DNA of 64,000 nucleotides from an uncultured Collinsella sp. Its GTDB lineage: Bacteria > Actinomycetota > Coriobacteriia > Coriobacteriales > Coriobacteriaceae. Where the stretch lies: contig CAKTUH010000002.1 of NCBI GenBank assembly GCA_934621885.1, positions 1 to 64,000 of the forward strand, in the 5' to 3' direction. Below are positions 51,024 through 59,592 of the stretch, piece after piece (positions within the stretch are counted from its first letter, which is position 1; every line of letters starts with the position of its first letter). Made by a program: the position numbers and the translations under genes. The notes beneath the pieces were generated by a model that was not told where the DNA came from, made no database searches, and saw only the letters and a list, made by a program, of their open reading frames with translations.

Positions 51024-52514
51024 CTAGCTCTCGTGATAGGCCATAATCGACCGGCACGGATACCCTTCAGAGCCGCATTCCGCGGACGCTACGACCTTTC
51101 CGTCTTTATAAAACTCGACGTACCAAACGTACGTTGCCGCCCCCTCCCAATAGCTTGGCCTATCAGCGACCTTGTACGTAATAGAGGCGTCATCTGGCAC
51201 AATCAACTCGCGCTTGGCGTTTGCAATGAACGCATCCATGTCGGCGATCACGCCATCGTCGCCCGCAGCGGCCTCCCCATCGTCGCCGCTATCGGATGCC
51301 GCTTCAGATGGTGCTTGAGATGCGCCAGTTCGATCGCCTGCAGTGCCAGAGCCGTCCTTCAAAGAGCTCTCCGAAGGCTCCGCTCCTTTGAATGCCTTCC
51401 ACATATCGCTGCTTGCAGACGGCTTTTCAATGTCGGCCTCCGGATGCTCCCCGGCAATCTCGTCAAGAATTTTGCACGCTTCTTCACGCCCCTGGACCAT
51501 CGTCTCCTGTGGTTTGCCACCATCCTCGACGGTCCTCACCAAATAGGCGCCATTCTGTCTATCAAATTCCTTATTTTGAATTTGCACCGCGTCTACGACC
51601 TCAGGACCCTTTGCAGTAAGCGAAATATAGAAATCTGCCTGGTTACAATCCTGACTACAAGTAAATTTAACGATGCCGTCCTTGCAGACAGTAATGACTT
51701 GGCTCTCACCCTGAGCAATAAAACCGTCATACCGATTCGTCATATTGCTGGAGCCTTCTACCATCTCTGACGAAGGCATAACCGAAACGGCCTTTCCATC
51801 AACAAAGCAGTAGGCACCTACAATCGCCGAAATATCGTTCTGCGCATCGACAGACCCAATAAGCAGCTCGTCAATTCCGTCACCGTTCAAATCATCGAAA
51901 GCATAGTAGTAGTTTAAAAAGCCGGGAGCATTCTGGCTGTCATAAACGAATAACTGCCCCAGCCCAGAATCATCGCCGCGCCCCAGAGCCCAGTCGTCGT
52001 AGTTGGCAGTACCAGCTCCCTTCTGCTCGCAATAGCTCACAAAGTCCTCGTAACGCGCAACCACGCCCTCGTAGGCCTCGTGCGCTTTCTTGTTAGCTGC
52101 CGCGACCTTCTTTTTAGACGACTTATTCTCGACTGCAGCCGGCTGTTCCTGCTGCTGCAGCTGAGGCAGCACAAAGGCCTCGTAAGCTTTGACCAGTGCG
52201 TAGGCGACACCAGCGGTAAAGATGATTGCTGCAAGAATGGTGACAAACGTAGGCACGGCAAAACGGCCGATCTGCCGACGCTGCATCATAAAGGCCGCAA
52301 AAGACATATGCTCAGAGGACGCCGGAGAAGCGCTCTCTGAGCGAGATGCAGCAGGATCGCTCGTCGCTTTTCTATCAGCAGGCGCCTTTGCTGTACCTGA
52401 AGGAAGCGGCTGCTGAGCATTCGCCGGCGCATCATCCACATCCAACGGTTTTCCGCATGCGGAACAGTATCGCGCCCCGTCTTTGATCTTTGCCCCGCAG
52501 CTTGCGCAGTACAT
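51024..52514 (-). CDS. Zinc-ribbon, single-span membrane protein with extracytoplasmic domain
   Basis: A 496-residue protein. Cys-x2-Cys pairs at the N-terminus (MYCASCGAKIKDGARYCSAC) form a zinc ribbon. A Ser/Ala-rich linker leads to a membrane segment at about 90-120 (VPTFVTILAAIIFTAGVAYALV). Outside the membrane follow a Gln/Lys-rich helix and a domain with the calcium-loop-like LNGDGIDELLIGSVD. An acidic Ser-rich linker precedes a C-terminal domain ending CGSEGYPCRSIMAYHES. The pre-membrane sequence FMMQRRQIGRFAVP is paralogous to the gene at 57923-59140. GGGGG precedes the start. Function unknown. Confidence 0.8.
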   Translation of the reverse strand: MYCASCGAKIKDGARYCSACGKPLDVDDAPANAQQPLPSGTAKAPADRKATSDPAASRSESASPASSEHMSFAAFMMQRRQIGRFAVPTFVTILAAIIFTAGVAYALVKAYEAFVLPQLQQQEQPAAVENKSSKKKVAAANKKAHEAYEGVVARYEDFVSYCEQKGAGTANYDDWALGRGDDSGLGQLFVYDSQNAPGFLNYYYAFDDLNGDGIDELLIGSVDAQNDISAIVGAYCFVDGKAVSVMPSSEMVEGSSNMTNRYDGFIAQGESQVITVCKDGIVKFTCSQDCNQADFYISLTAKGPEVVDAVQIQNKEFDRQNGAYLVRTVEDGGKPQETMVQGREEACKILDEIAGEHPEADIEKPSASSDMWKAFKGAEPSESSLKDGSGTAGDRTGASQAPSEAASDSGDDGEAAAGDDGVIADMDAFIANAKRELIVPDDASITYKVADRPSYWEGAATYVWYVEFYKDGKVVASAECGSEGYPCRSIMAYHES

Positions 52515-52662
52515 ATATCCCCCTAGAACTTCAGCATATCGAAACGATAGCCCACAGCCTGCAAACAGAAAAGGCCCAGGACAATTTGCTCGACTGTAAA
52601 CCTTTTCTTTCACCTTTCAAATTCGCCTGACCCCACGCGGAAGGCATGCGACGAGCTACTTG

Positions 52663-53280
52663 CTAGGCGCGAGCCATGTGCAGCTTGATTGCCTTGAAGA
52701 TGATGTTGGCAACCGAGACGATAGGCCAAAGTGCCACCATCGTCATCGGGGCTAATTCGGGAACAACCGGAACCGCTCCGTGAATCACGCTGCCCAACCA
52801 GTAAAAAAGCATCAGAACAACGACAGGAAGGCCCACGAGAACCACAAGTTCGATTAGCATAATCGTGATACCGATAATGCCGCCACCATAGACAAAGGGA
52901 AGCCTTACACCGCTGCGGTACAGCGAGATAATCACCTTCCAGGGACCAATCAGAAGCAGCGCCAGCAGAATCATATAGTCGAGCCCCAGCGAGCCCCCTC
53001 CCAGCACGTAATTGAAAAAGAGCACATAGAGCAACGAAATCACCGACGCTCGCGTAAGGGACCCGATGGACTCGCGAAGTGAATCTTGCAGGCAAGCAGC
53101 GGCCTCTGCATCCTCCGCCGCTTGAAACTGAGCCTCGACAGACTGGCTCTCAATCGGCCGGGCCTCAACGTAAATCGCATCTCCCGCCGTGCTGGCCGCA
53201 GCCGCGACCGTAGGCGTTCCGCACACGCTGCAGAACTTGGCGCCGTCGTTAATCTCTGCTCCACACTGTTTGCAATGCAT
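52663..53280 (-). CDS. Zinc-ribbon membrane protein
   Basis: A 205-residue protein with an N-terminal zinc ribbon (MHCKQCGAEINDGAKFCSVC) and an acidic linker. About four hydrophobic helices follow in residues 80-195 (SLLYVLFFNYVLGGG, MILLALLLIGPWKVI, GIIGITIMLIELVVLVGLPVVV, MVALWPIVSVANIIFKAI). AAAGGA lies upstream. It is divergent from the zinc-finger/HTH regulator gene, which may control it. It precedes the other zinc-ribbon protein gene by 148 bases. Function unknown. Confidence 0.8.
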   Translation of the reverse strand: MHCKQCGAEINDGAKFCSVCGTPTVAAAASTAGDAIYVEARPIESQSVEAQFQAAEDAEAAACLQDSLRESIGSLTRASVISLLYVLFFNYVLGGGSLGLDYMILLALLLIGPWKVIISLYRSGVRLPFVYGGGIIGITIMLIELVVLVGLPVVVLMLFYWLGSVIHGAVPVVPELAPMTMVALWPIVSVANIIFKAIKLHMARA

Positions 53281-53419
53281 GATCGGGTCCTTTCTCGTTA
53301 CCCCTTTTCTTGACGATCACAAGATACGATTTGTCGTTTATCCGATATAGAGATTTTGACCGGGTAATTTTCCTAAACGTGCTACGCTATTAAACCTGCA
53401 GCTAGAGACAGGGGTAACA

Positions 53420-54778
53420 ATGTTTGAGTTCTCCCAAACACGCACCGTTGAAGGTTCGATTCCGTTTAAGAAAGTCAACCTCATAGAGAACGAACCCAAT
53501 AGGCCCGTTGGCGAGGCCCAGCTTGTCTTTGAACTCTACATGCCCACCGAGCTGGCCGGCAGCAAAAGCAACGAAGGGCCCGCACACAGCGAGCGCCATG
53601 CCGATCTGATCAGGCTGGCATCATGCATCGAACCCACCGCCGTTAAAGAGCAACCCTTCCACGCAAGCCTCTTTAACGTACTTGATTACGCCGAACAGAC
53701 CGGGCCGCTTTTTGGCAAGCACGCAATAGAATCCGTACGCGATTGGGCCAATGCCGCGATGGCAGCACTTATTGCCATGCGCATCCAGGAATACCTCAAC
53801 GGGAGCTGCACCATCGCAAAGGTCTCCGCATTGGAAAGAATCGAGAAATCAGTGGTAACCTGCGCGGCAAACGGGTCATCCTTCAAGATCTACACCACTA
53901 TCCTGAGGGCGGGCGGAGATTATACCGACTCATTCAAAAGCCTGCCCATCGTGCGCAAAATCGAATCCGATGCGGGATATTTCTACGCCTTTATGTTTAT
54001 GATCGACGAGGAAGAATCCCTCGTTGCACTCAACGTGCTCTCTTTTGAACACGAGCTCACCGCCAATGACTTCAGTGTTTTGCAGGCGATGTTCTACATG
54101 GACGAAGACTCCAGCTCGGAGATTTCAGCGCGACTCAAGGTCAGCAATAGCGAGGAGAGCTTCTATGTAATCGACCCTCAAGCAGATATCCAGGAGCGCC
54201 GCGAAGAACTCGACAACGATGACCGCGATGCACTCACCGCTTTGGTGCAAGCGCTCGTGATCTCGCATCTCTCGGGCGCGCACGTGGATGTGTTCCAGGG
54301 CAACGAATCCACAGGGTTCCTCTCGTTTGACAGCTATCTCTCGTGGCTCTGGTTTGATTTTTCGCGCAAGCTGAGCACCGTCAAGATCGGCTATTGTGAG
54401 CAGTGCGGACGCGCCTACTCACTTGCCGGGCATCGTGGCGTCAAACGGCACTACTGCAGCGATCGATGCAAGACCGATGCCAAAAACGAGCGCACGCGCA
54501 AGGAGACGGCAAAGTTACGCGAGTTGTTTGGAACGGGCGCCAGCGTACGCGACATCGCCAACGAGATAGAACGTCCCGCGGCCTACGTGCGCTCGCAGCT
54601 CAATAAATGGACCAAGCTCAAGCACGATCTGGATGTAGACATTGAGTTAAACGGCTTTGACAGTTCCGAGCTACTCAAACGCTGCACCATTGAGAAGCTC
54701 GACCTCAACAACCTCCTCAACGCCAAGCGCAAAAAGCAGATTCAGGACTATGCCAAACTCAAGCGCCTCGTTAAGTAG
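53420..54778 (+). CDS. CGNR-like zinc-finger/HTH regulator
   Basis: A 452-residue cytoplasmic protein. The N-terminal 300 residues are unrecognised. Near 327-356, CEQCGRAYSLAGHRG then KRHYCSDRCK is a four-Cys zinc finger of the type found in CGNR-family transcription factors. It is followed by an HTH-like segment (GASVRDIANEIERPAAYVRSQLNKW, about 378-402) and a basic tail. Probably a DNA-binding regulator. It is divergent from the zinc-ribbon membrane gene with a 139-base gap and is followed by the ATPase gene, so it may control the surrounding cluster. The start follows a weak GAGACAGGGG. Confidence 0.7.
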   Translation: MFEFSQTRTVEGSIPFKKVNLIENEPNRPVGEAQLVFELYMPTELAGSKSNEGPAHSERHADLIRLASCIEPTAVKEQPFHASLFNVLDYAEQTGPLFGKHAIESVRDWANAAMAALIAMRIQEYLNGSCTIAKVSALERIEKSVVTCAANGSSFKIYTTILRAGGDYTDSFKSLPIVRKIESDAGYFYAFMFMIDEEESLVALNVLSFEHELTANDFSVLQAMFYMDEDSSSEISARLKVSNSEESFYVIDPQADIQERREELDNDDRDALTALVQALVISHLSGAHVDVFQGNESTGFLSFDSYLSWLWFDFSRKLSTVKIGYCEQCGRAYSLAGHRGVKRHYCSDRCKTDAKNERTRKETAKLRELFGTGASVRDIANEIERPAAYVRSQLNKWTKLKHDLDVDIELNGFDSSELLKRCTIEKLDLNNLLNAKRKKQIQDYAKLKRLVK

Positions 54779-54833
54779 AAACGCTGTCATTTCTTTGCCA
54801 TCCGATTGACGGGTGGAAAGTTACTCATATACG

Positions 54834-54863
54834 TGTTAGTAATATATATGTTAGTAATATATA
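54834..54863. repeat. Exact 15-bp AT-rich tandem repeat
   Basis: TGTTAGTAATATATA occurs twice head to tail (54834-54848 and 54849-54863), ending 17 bases before the ATPase start. It is strikingly AT-rich for this genome and overlaps the likely promoter region, so copy-number change could alter expression. Confidence 0.8.
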
Positions 54864-54880
54864 TATGAACGAGGCGCATC

Positions 54881-56263
54881 ATGTTTGTTGGACGTCGGGA
54901 AGAGCTTGAATCCCTGGAAACCGCCTATCAAAAAGGTTCCTTTCAGTTTGCCGTAGTCTATGGAAGGCGTCGCGTGGGTAAAACCAGCCTGCTTCGCGTC
55001 TTTACACAGGGCAAACCCCATGTGATCTTCTTTACCGGACAGCAAACCGTTGCAAGCGAAAACCTCGCGCTGCTCAGCCGCGAGATACTTGGCGATAGCG
55101 CCGCAGGAGCAGCGTTCCCCTCTATCCAGGTTGCACTCGAATCCGTCTTCGAACACGCCAAAACAGAGCGAATCGTTCTGATTATTGACGAGTATCCCTA
55201 CCTCGCCGAGAGCGATCCGGGCGTCTCGTCGTGCCTGCAAACGCTTATCGATCGACATAAAGACACGAGCAAGCTGTTCCTCGTGCTCTGCGGATCGTCC
55301 ATGAGCTTTATGGAACACCAGGTACTAGGACACCAAAGCCCTCTTTATGGACGCCGCACCATGCAGCTGCGCATTGACCCCTTCACCATCTTTGACGTGG
55401 CTCTCATGCTTCCCGATGCACCCATCGAAAGGGTCATCGAGCTGTATTCCGTTGTTGGCGGGATGCCGCTCTATCTATCGCAGCTCGATGGCACGCGTTC
55501 CACTCAATGGAACCTTGAGCATGCGCTGTTGCGTCAAGATGCGTTTTTGTATGCCGAACCCCAGAACTATCTGCTGCAAGAGGTCCGCAGCCCAGCTATC
55601 TACAATGCCGTCATAACCGCCATTGCCAACGGCTGTGTACGCTCCAAAGAGATTGCCGATGTTACCCACCTCGCAACTCCACAGGTCGCGCGACTGCTCG
55701 ACGCATTGATCGAACTGCGAATCGTTGAGCGCGTCACGCCTGTTGTAAAGGCAACAAAACGCAGGGTAGTCTATCGGATCTGCGATAACCTGTTTAGGTT
55801 TTGGTATCGGTTTGTTCCACAGTACGCAGGAACGATCGAAGAGGGACTCGGGGCCGCCGTTGCTGCACGTATCGTCAAACGTGAGCTGCCTACCTTTGTG
55901 GGCCCTGCATTTGAAGAAGTGTGCCGCCAGTGGTTGATGCGGCAGGTTGTTGAGAGCGAACTGGATGTGCTGCCCAAGGCAATCGGCTCTTGGTGGGGCA
56001 CGAACCCGAACACGCGCCGGCAAGAAGAGATTGACGTTGTGCTTGAGGACGCCGATGGGGAGCTCATCGTTGGCGAGTGCAAATGGAGAAACGAGCCCGT
56101 AGATACCGACGTTCTTGAAACACTCGAGCGGCGCAGCGCGCTGCTGGGCCGGCCGATCAAACAGTACTACTTGTTTAGCAAGAGTGGATTTACCAAAGCG
56201 TGTCAAAATAGAGCGGCTCAAACAAGCAACGCGAGGCTTGTTGGGCTCGAGCAACTACTATAA
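54881..56263 (+). CDS. AAA-type ATPase with DUF234 nuclease-like domain
   Basis: A 460-residue protein of the ATPase_2/DUF234 group, common in archaea and scattered in bacteria. FVGRREELESL and VYGRRRVGKTSLL (Walker A) begin it; VLIIDEYPYLAE is Walker B, LVLCGSSMSFME is sensor 1. A winged-helix region (SKEIADVTHLATPQVARLLDAL) is followed by EEVCRQWL and a C-terminal PD-(D/E)XK-like part (EEIDVVLEDADGELIVGECKW). The nuclease-like motif E-I-D...E-C-K is intact. The function is not known; mobile-element or defence roles have been suggested for relatives. GAGG precedes the start. An AT-rich tandem repeat lies in the promoter. Confidence 0.88.
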   Translation: MFVGRREELESLETAYQKGSFQFAVVYGRRRVGKTSLLRVFTQGKPHVIFFTGQQTVASENLALLSREILGDSAAGAAFPSIQVALESVFEHAKTERIVLIIDEYPYLAESDPGVSSCLQTLIDRHKDTSKLFLVLCGSSMSFMEHQVLGHQSPLYGRRTMQLRIDPFTIFDVALMLPDAPIERVIELYSVVGGMPLYLSQLDGTRSTQWNLEHALLRQDAFLYAEPQNYLLQEVRSPAIYNAVITAIANGCVRSKEIADVTHLATPQVARLLDALIELRIVERVTPVVKATKRRVVYRICDNLFRFWYRFVPQYAGTIEEGLGAAVAARIVKRELPTFVGPAFEEVCRQWLMRQVVESELDVLPKAIGSWWGTNPNTRRQEEIDVVLEDADGELIVGECKWRNEPVDTDVLETLERRSALLGRPIKQYYLFSKSGFTKACQNRAAQTSNARLVGLEQLL

Positions 56264-56264
56264 G

Positions 56265-56310
56265 AAAGGGGCTTGGAAACAGTTTTCCAAGCCCCTTTCA
56301 GTTTTTATTC
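56265..56310. terminator. Terminator between convergent genes
   Basis: AAAGGGGCTTGGAAA pairs with TTTCCAAGCCCCTTT around a short loop and is followed by TTTTTATT on the plus strand. It serves the ATPase gene; its right end reaches the stop of the opposing zinc-ribbon gene. Confidence 0.88.
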
Positions 56311-57921
56311 GATTCCCACCTTTTTGAGCGTATCTTTGGTGACTTCCGCAACTTGATTGGGATCGACGTGGGATTCCCCTGAAATAGAACCGTAACCTGA
56401 GGTTGAGAAATCAAGGAAGTAGTATGTCCGGTAATTGTGCCCATAGCCAAATTGCTGATATAGAGCATTATAGTCCGTCTCGGAAATTTCCTTGCCCTCC
56501 GACGCATAATATTCTTCGTAGCCATTGCCCTCGCTCGGCTCAACTCCCCAGGACTCGTAGTTGCTTACAAGCGAAAAAACATCGCCTTTCTTGCCATATA
56601 CCGAAGTATTGTCCCCGGCCAAAGCCTGTCTGCCAGCGAGCAGTGCCGTAATCGCATTGCTCATCTCATATGTTCTTTGGCTTACGAGGATGCTGCCGCC
56701 ATCCGCTTTAATCAGCGGAAGAAACATCGTTCCTCCGTTGCTGTTATCAAGCCAATTTTGACTGTAAAGTCTCTTGACACCACCATCAGCTGCCGACCAA
56801 ACCTCTACGGTGTAGGACTTCTGAAGTCCCTCTATATCTCCATTCCAAGCACTCTTTAATTCGTCATCGCTCATACCGTTCACAACGGTCAAGAACTCAG
56901 GCTGGCCATCCTGATCAAAATCAACGAGGTCGACAAGGCAAAGCCCTCGCATCGCATAGACAGAATCAGTCACCTCAACAATTTGTGGCTCTCCATAGCA
57001 CGCTAGGTATTCCTGGCACTTTTGCTTGTAAGCGGCATACGCAGCGGTATTGTCCGCCGCGGCGCCTCCATCCTTCTTGTCGCCTTCGTCTGTCTTTGTA
57101 TCGGCCTCGTTGACCTTAGGCACCTCGAGGGAAACCTCTTTTACGGCATCAGCGGATTTAGAGTTATCAACGACTTCGACGGGGATAGCCCACTCGACTT
57201 TGGAATTAGAGTCCTTAACGGTAAGAGTATATTTTCCCGGTTTAACATCGGGAAACTGGCTTACCGTGAAGCCCTCGTCACCCTTAACCTCAGCGTTGGT
57301 GCTGTAGCCGTTGTCGCCGTTCAGGGTCACCGAGTACTTCTTGAGCTTCTCGCCCTTTGCGTCGGTCGGGGTGATCTTGGATTCTTGGACCACCACGATG
57401 GCTTTGTCCTGGCCGTAATGGGCAACGTCGCCGGACTTGCAAAAGAACAGCAGATAGCTAAAGATGGCAATGACTGCCACACCAACGACGATACCAACGA
57501 TATAGAGCGCCTTGGGCTCCTTTTTCCGTGCGGATGCATTCACCGCAGAAACAGGGGCTGGCGCCGCGACGGGCTTGGCGACCGGATTGCTCGGTTTTGG
57601 CCGGTCGGCGCGCACGGCAGGAATCGAAGGCGTTGCACCGGACGACACGTCGTCTTTGGGCTGGTCGTCTTCTTCGTCCGCTACGGGCTCGCTCTCCACG
57701 GGCGACTTTTCCTCCCCCACCTCGGCACCGGCGGAAGACTCCTTCTCCGTTTCGCCACTAGCTAAAATCTCTTCCGCAGCTTCATTGATAACGGAAGGCT
57801 CTTCTGCCACTTCGTTGCTGGCAGAGTTCAGCACCGCCTTCGCATCTTCGAGTGCATAGCCACACTCGGTGCAGTATCGCAAATCGCCATCAAGCTCAAA
57901 TCCACAGTTGGGACAGAACAT
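56305..57921 (-). CDS. Zinc-ribbon, single-span membrane protein
   Basis: A 538-residue protein. The N-terminal zinc ribbon MFCPNCGFELDGDLRYCTEC is followed by a long acidic Glu/Pro/Ser linker (about 30-135) and a membrane segment (about 140-160, ALYIVGIVVGVAVIAIFSYLL). Outside are a beta-sandwich-like domain (KYSVTLNGDNGYSTNAEV, DVKPGKYTLTVKD), an acidic spacer and a C-terminal domain (LVDLVDFDQDGQPEFLTVVN). The start at MFCPNC has AGGAGG upstream and lies one base after the stop of the next zinc-ribbon gene, so the two are coupled. Function unknown. Confidence 0.8.
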   Translation of the reverse strand: MFCPNCGFELDGDLRYCTECGYALEDAKAVLNSASNEVAEEPSVINEAAEEILASGETEKESSAGAEVGEEKSPVESEPVADEEDDQPKDDVSSGATPSIPAVRADRPKPSNPVAKPVAAPAPVSAVNASARKKEPKALYIVGIVVGVAVIAIFSYLLFFCKSGDVAHYGQDKAIVVVQESKITPTDAKGEKLKKYSVTLNGDNGYSTNAEVKGDEGFTVSQFPDVKPGKYTLTVKDSNSKVEWAIPVEVVDNSKSADAVKEVSLEVPKVNEADTKTDEGDKKDGGAAADNTAAYAAYKQKCQEYLACYGEPQIVEVTDSVYAMRGLCLVDLVDFDQDGQPEFLTVVNGMSDDELKSAWNGDIEGLQKSYTVEVWSAADGGVKRLYSQNWLDNSNGGTMFLPLIKADGGSILVSQRTYEMSNAITALLAGRQALAGDNTSVYGKKGDVFSLVSNYESWGVEPSEGNGYEEYYASEGKEISETDYNALYQQFGYGHNYRTYYFLDFSTSGYGSISGESHVDPNQVAEVTKDTLKKVGIE

Positions 57922-57922
57922 G

Positions 57923-59140
57923 TTAGTCCTCCTTATCGACTTTCGCCGTTGTACCGTCCTTGACCTCATCAGGGGTTACTTCGGACCCCACTTGAGACTC
58001 ATCATCCCAGGACGCAACCAAAATCTCGCAATTGCCGTCCGCAAAAGTACCGAGCTCATAGTCTTCGGTGCGATACACCAGTCCCTTGGATGTCACATAC
58101 AAGCATGTTGAACCCTTGATTGAATAGTCTGAAGAATTGCTCCGCATGAGCATAGAGTTGTAGTCAGACGGATACTTTTTGCCCATTTCCGTAAGATACG
58201 GCCAAACTGCCGAACTCATAGAACTGGCAAGATCCTCGGTATCAATGCCGAACATGTCCTGAGGACTAACAGTGTCACCCGTATGCAAATCAAAAATAAC
58301 ACCAGTCACAACCGTGTCGCCATGCGGACCCCATCCCGTCGAATAGCGCTCGTCACGGATACAGAAATAGTTCTCATCCATGTACGTAACCGTCACTTTT
58401 CTCGATATGCAGGGAAATTCGCCATCGGGATATAACTCTGCACCTGATTGCTCATTATCTGATGCCCGATTCGTTCGCTCCGCATCAATTTGAAGGGGCT
58501 CGAGAATCGCCTTGTTAATTTTGTCTGCGACGTCGTCTTGGGCAGAGCTCTTAAGTTGCGGATAAGACCATTCCATGTTAGCCCGCTCGCCCTGGTTGAG
58601 CATAGGGTCGACCGGAGCAGACACCGTCAATGACTTTTCCTCCAGCGTATAGACAACTTCTTCGGCCGCTCTCTCGTCCTTCTTGGGCCTTTCGGTCGCT
58701 TGCTCCTGTTGCACGGATTGCTGCTGGAGATTGGGCTCGATGACGTTCTTGTAGAGCATGAAAGCAGCGTAAGCGATGCCTGCCGCGGCGATGAAAGCGG
58801 CGATCATGATAGCAAACTGCGGCACCAGGCGGTTACCGACCTGACAGCGTCGCATAAAGAAGTTGTACATCTGGGAGTGACCGCTACTCGCGGTCTTCGA
58901 GACCGGCTCGGGGCTCGGTTCCGCTGTGGACTCGGCATTCGCGGATCCTATCGCAGAGTCCGTTTTGGTATCTGTGGGTTCCAATATGACTTCAGCGGAC
59001 GATGATTCTCGCTCCGACGGCTCGGCCTTGGGCCCCTCCTCGGCCGCAGTCTTGCCCGAGAGCCCGCCCAAGGGCAGACCGCATTCGGTACAGAACCGCG
59101 CATCGTCGCTGATTTTGCTACCACATTTGGGGCAAAACAT
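57923..59140 (-). CDS. Zinc-ribbon membrane protein with DUF3298/RsiV-like domain
   Basis: A 405-residue protein with a zinc ribbon (MFCPKCGSKISDDARFCTEC), an acidic linker and a membrane segment at about 108-135 (FAIMIAAFIAAAGIAYAAFMLY). The extracytoplasmic part (YPQLKSSAQDDVADKINKAI, FDLHTGDTVSPQDMFGID) looks like the DUF4163/DUF3298 fold seen in the anti-sigma factor RsiV and related lysozyme-binding proteins. The membrane part (FFMRRCQVGNRLVPQF) is paralogous to the 51024-52514 protein. First of a two-gene operon; AGAAG precedes the start. A sensing role is inferred from the fold only. Confidence 0.75.
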   Translation of the reverse strand: MFCPKCGSKISDDARFCTECGLPLGGLSGKTAAEEGPKAEPSERESSSAEVILEPTDTKTDSAIGSANAESTAEPSPEPVSKTASSGHSQMYNFFMRRCQVGNRLVPQFAIMIAAFIAAAGIAYAAFMLYKNVIEPNLQQQSVQQEQATERPKKDERAAEEVVYTLEEKSLTVSAPVDPMLNQGERANMEWSYPQLKSSAQDDVADKINKAILEPLQIDAERTNRASDNEQSGAELYPDGEFPCISRKVTVTYMDENYFCIRDERYSTGWGPHGDTVVTGVIFDLHTGDTVSPQDMFGIDTEDLASSMSSAVWPYLTEMGKKYPSDYNSMLMRSNSSDYSIKGSTCLYVTSKGLVYRTEDYELGTFADGNCEILVASWDDESQVGSEVTPDEVKDGTTAKVDKED

Positions 59141-59289
59141 GAGCCTTCTTCTCCGATTCCTTTTAGTCTCACTGAGTCGTGAGTTACTCACGTGCTGTTT
59201 GTTTCGTAGTTTAACTATTTCTTAAACAAATCGATGGGTCACTTGAACAGACGCATACCCGCTCAAGCGACTCTATACCGGCTAGCTAT

Positions 59290-59498
59290 CCTTGCTCATG
59301 ATATGGGTGTCAGTGTAAGAAAATCGTTGAACAGGGTTGCTCCCTCGAAGTCCGAACCGATACTGAACTTGAAACCATCTTTATTTACCGAGATGAAGAA
59401 ATCGCCGCTGATATCCATATCATGCGCGCAGCCAACCACCCCCATTTTTCGGTCCCACCTGTCACGTTATCAGGAGCCAGAAATCGAAGAGATGGTAA
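59290..59498 (+). pseudogene. Possible decayed coding fragment
   Basis: In the gap between the zinc-ribbon operon and purN, one frame reads LEVRTDTELETIFIYRDEEI and then AADIHIMRAANHPHF, with codon use like a real gene. It is closed upstream by a TGA and has no start. A neighbouring frame continues upstream as LAILAHDMGVSV. This may be a frameshifted remnant; no family was recognised. Confidence 0.25.
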
Positions 59499-59499
59499 A

Positions 59500-59541
59500 A
59501 GCCGCTTGGGGCACATGTGGTTCCATATGCCCCAAGCGGCT
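59500..59541 (-). terminator. Terminator of the purF-purM-purN operon
   Basis: AGCCGCTTGGGGCA pairs with TGCCCCAAGCGGCT around a 13-base loop. On the minus strand it is followed by TTTTACC, 52 bases past the purN stop. Confidence 0.85.
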
Positions 59542-59592
59542 ATTTCGATTGCTTATGTCACAAAGAAAACTCAGCGACTCTTTTACACACGA

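Noticed and set aside
51024..52514. Plus-strand frames opposite the zinc-ribbon proteins
   Set aside because: Shadow frames of real genes with Arg/Ser-rich composition and no start signals.
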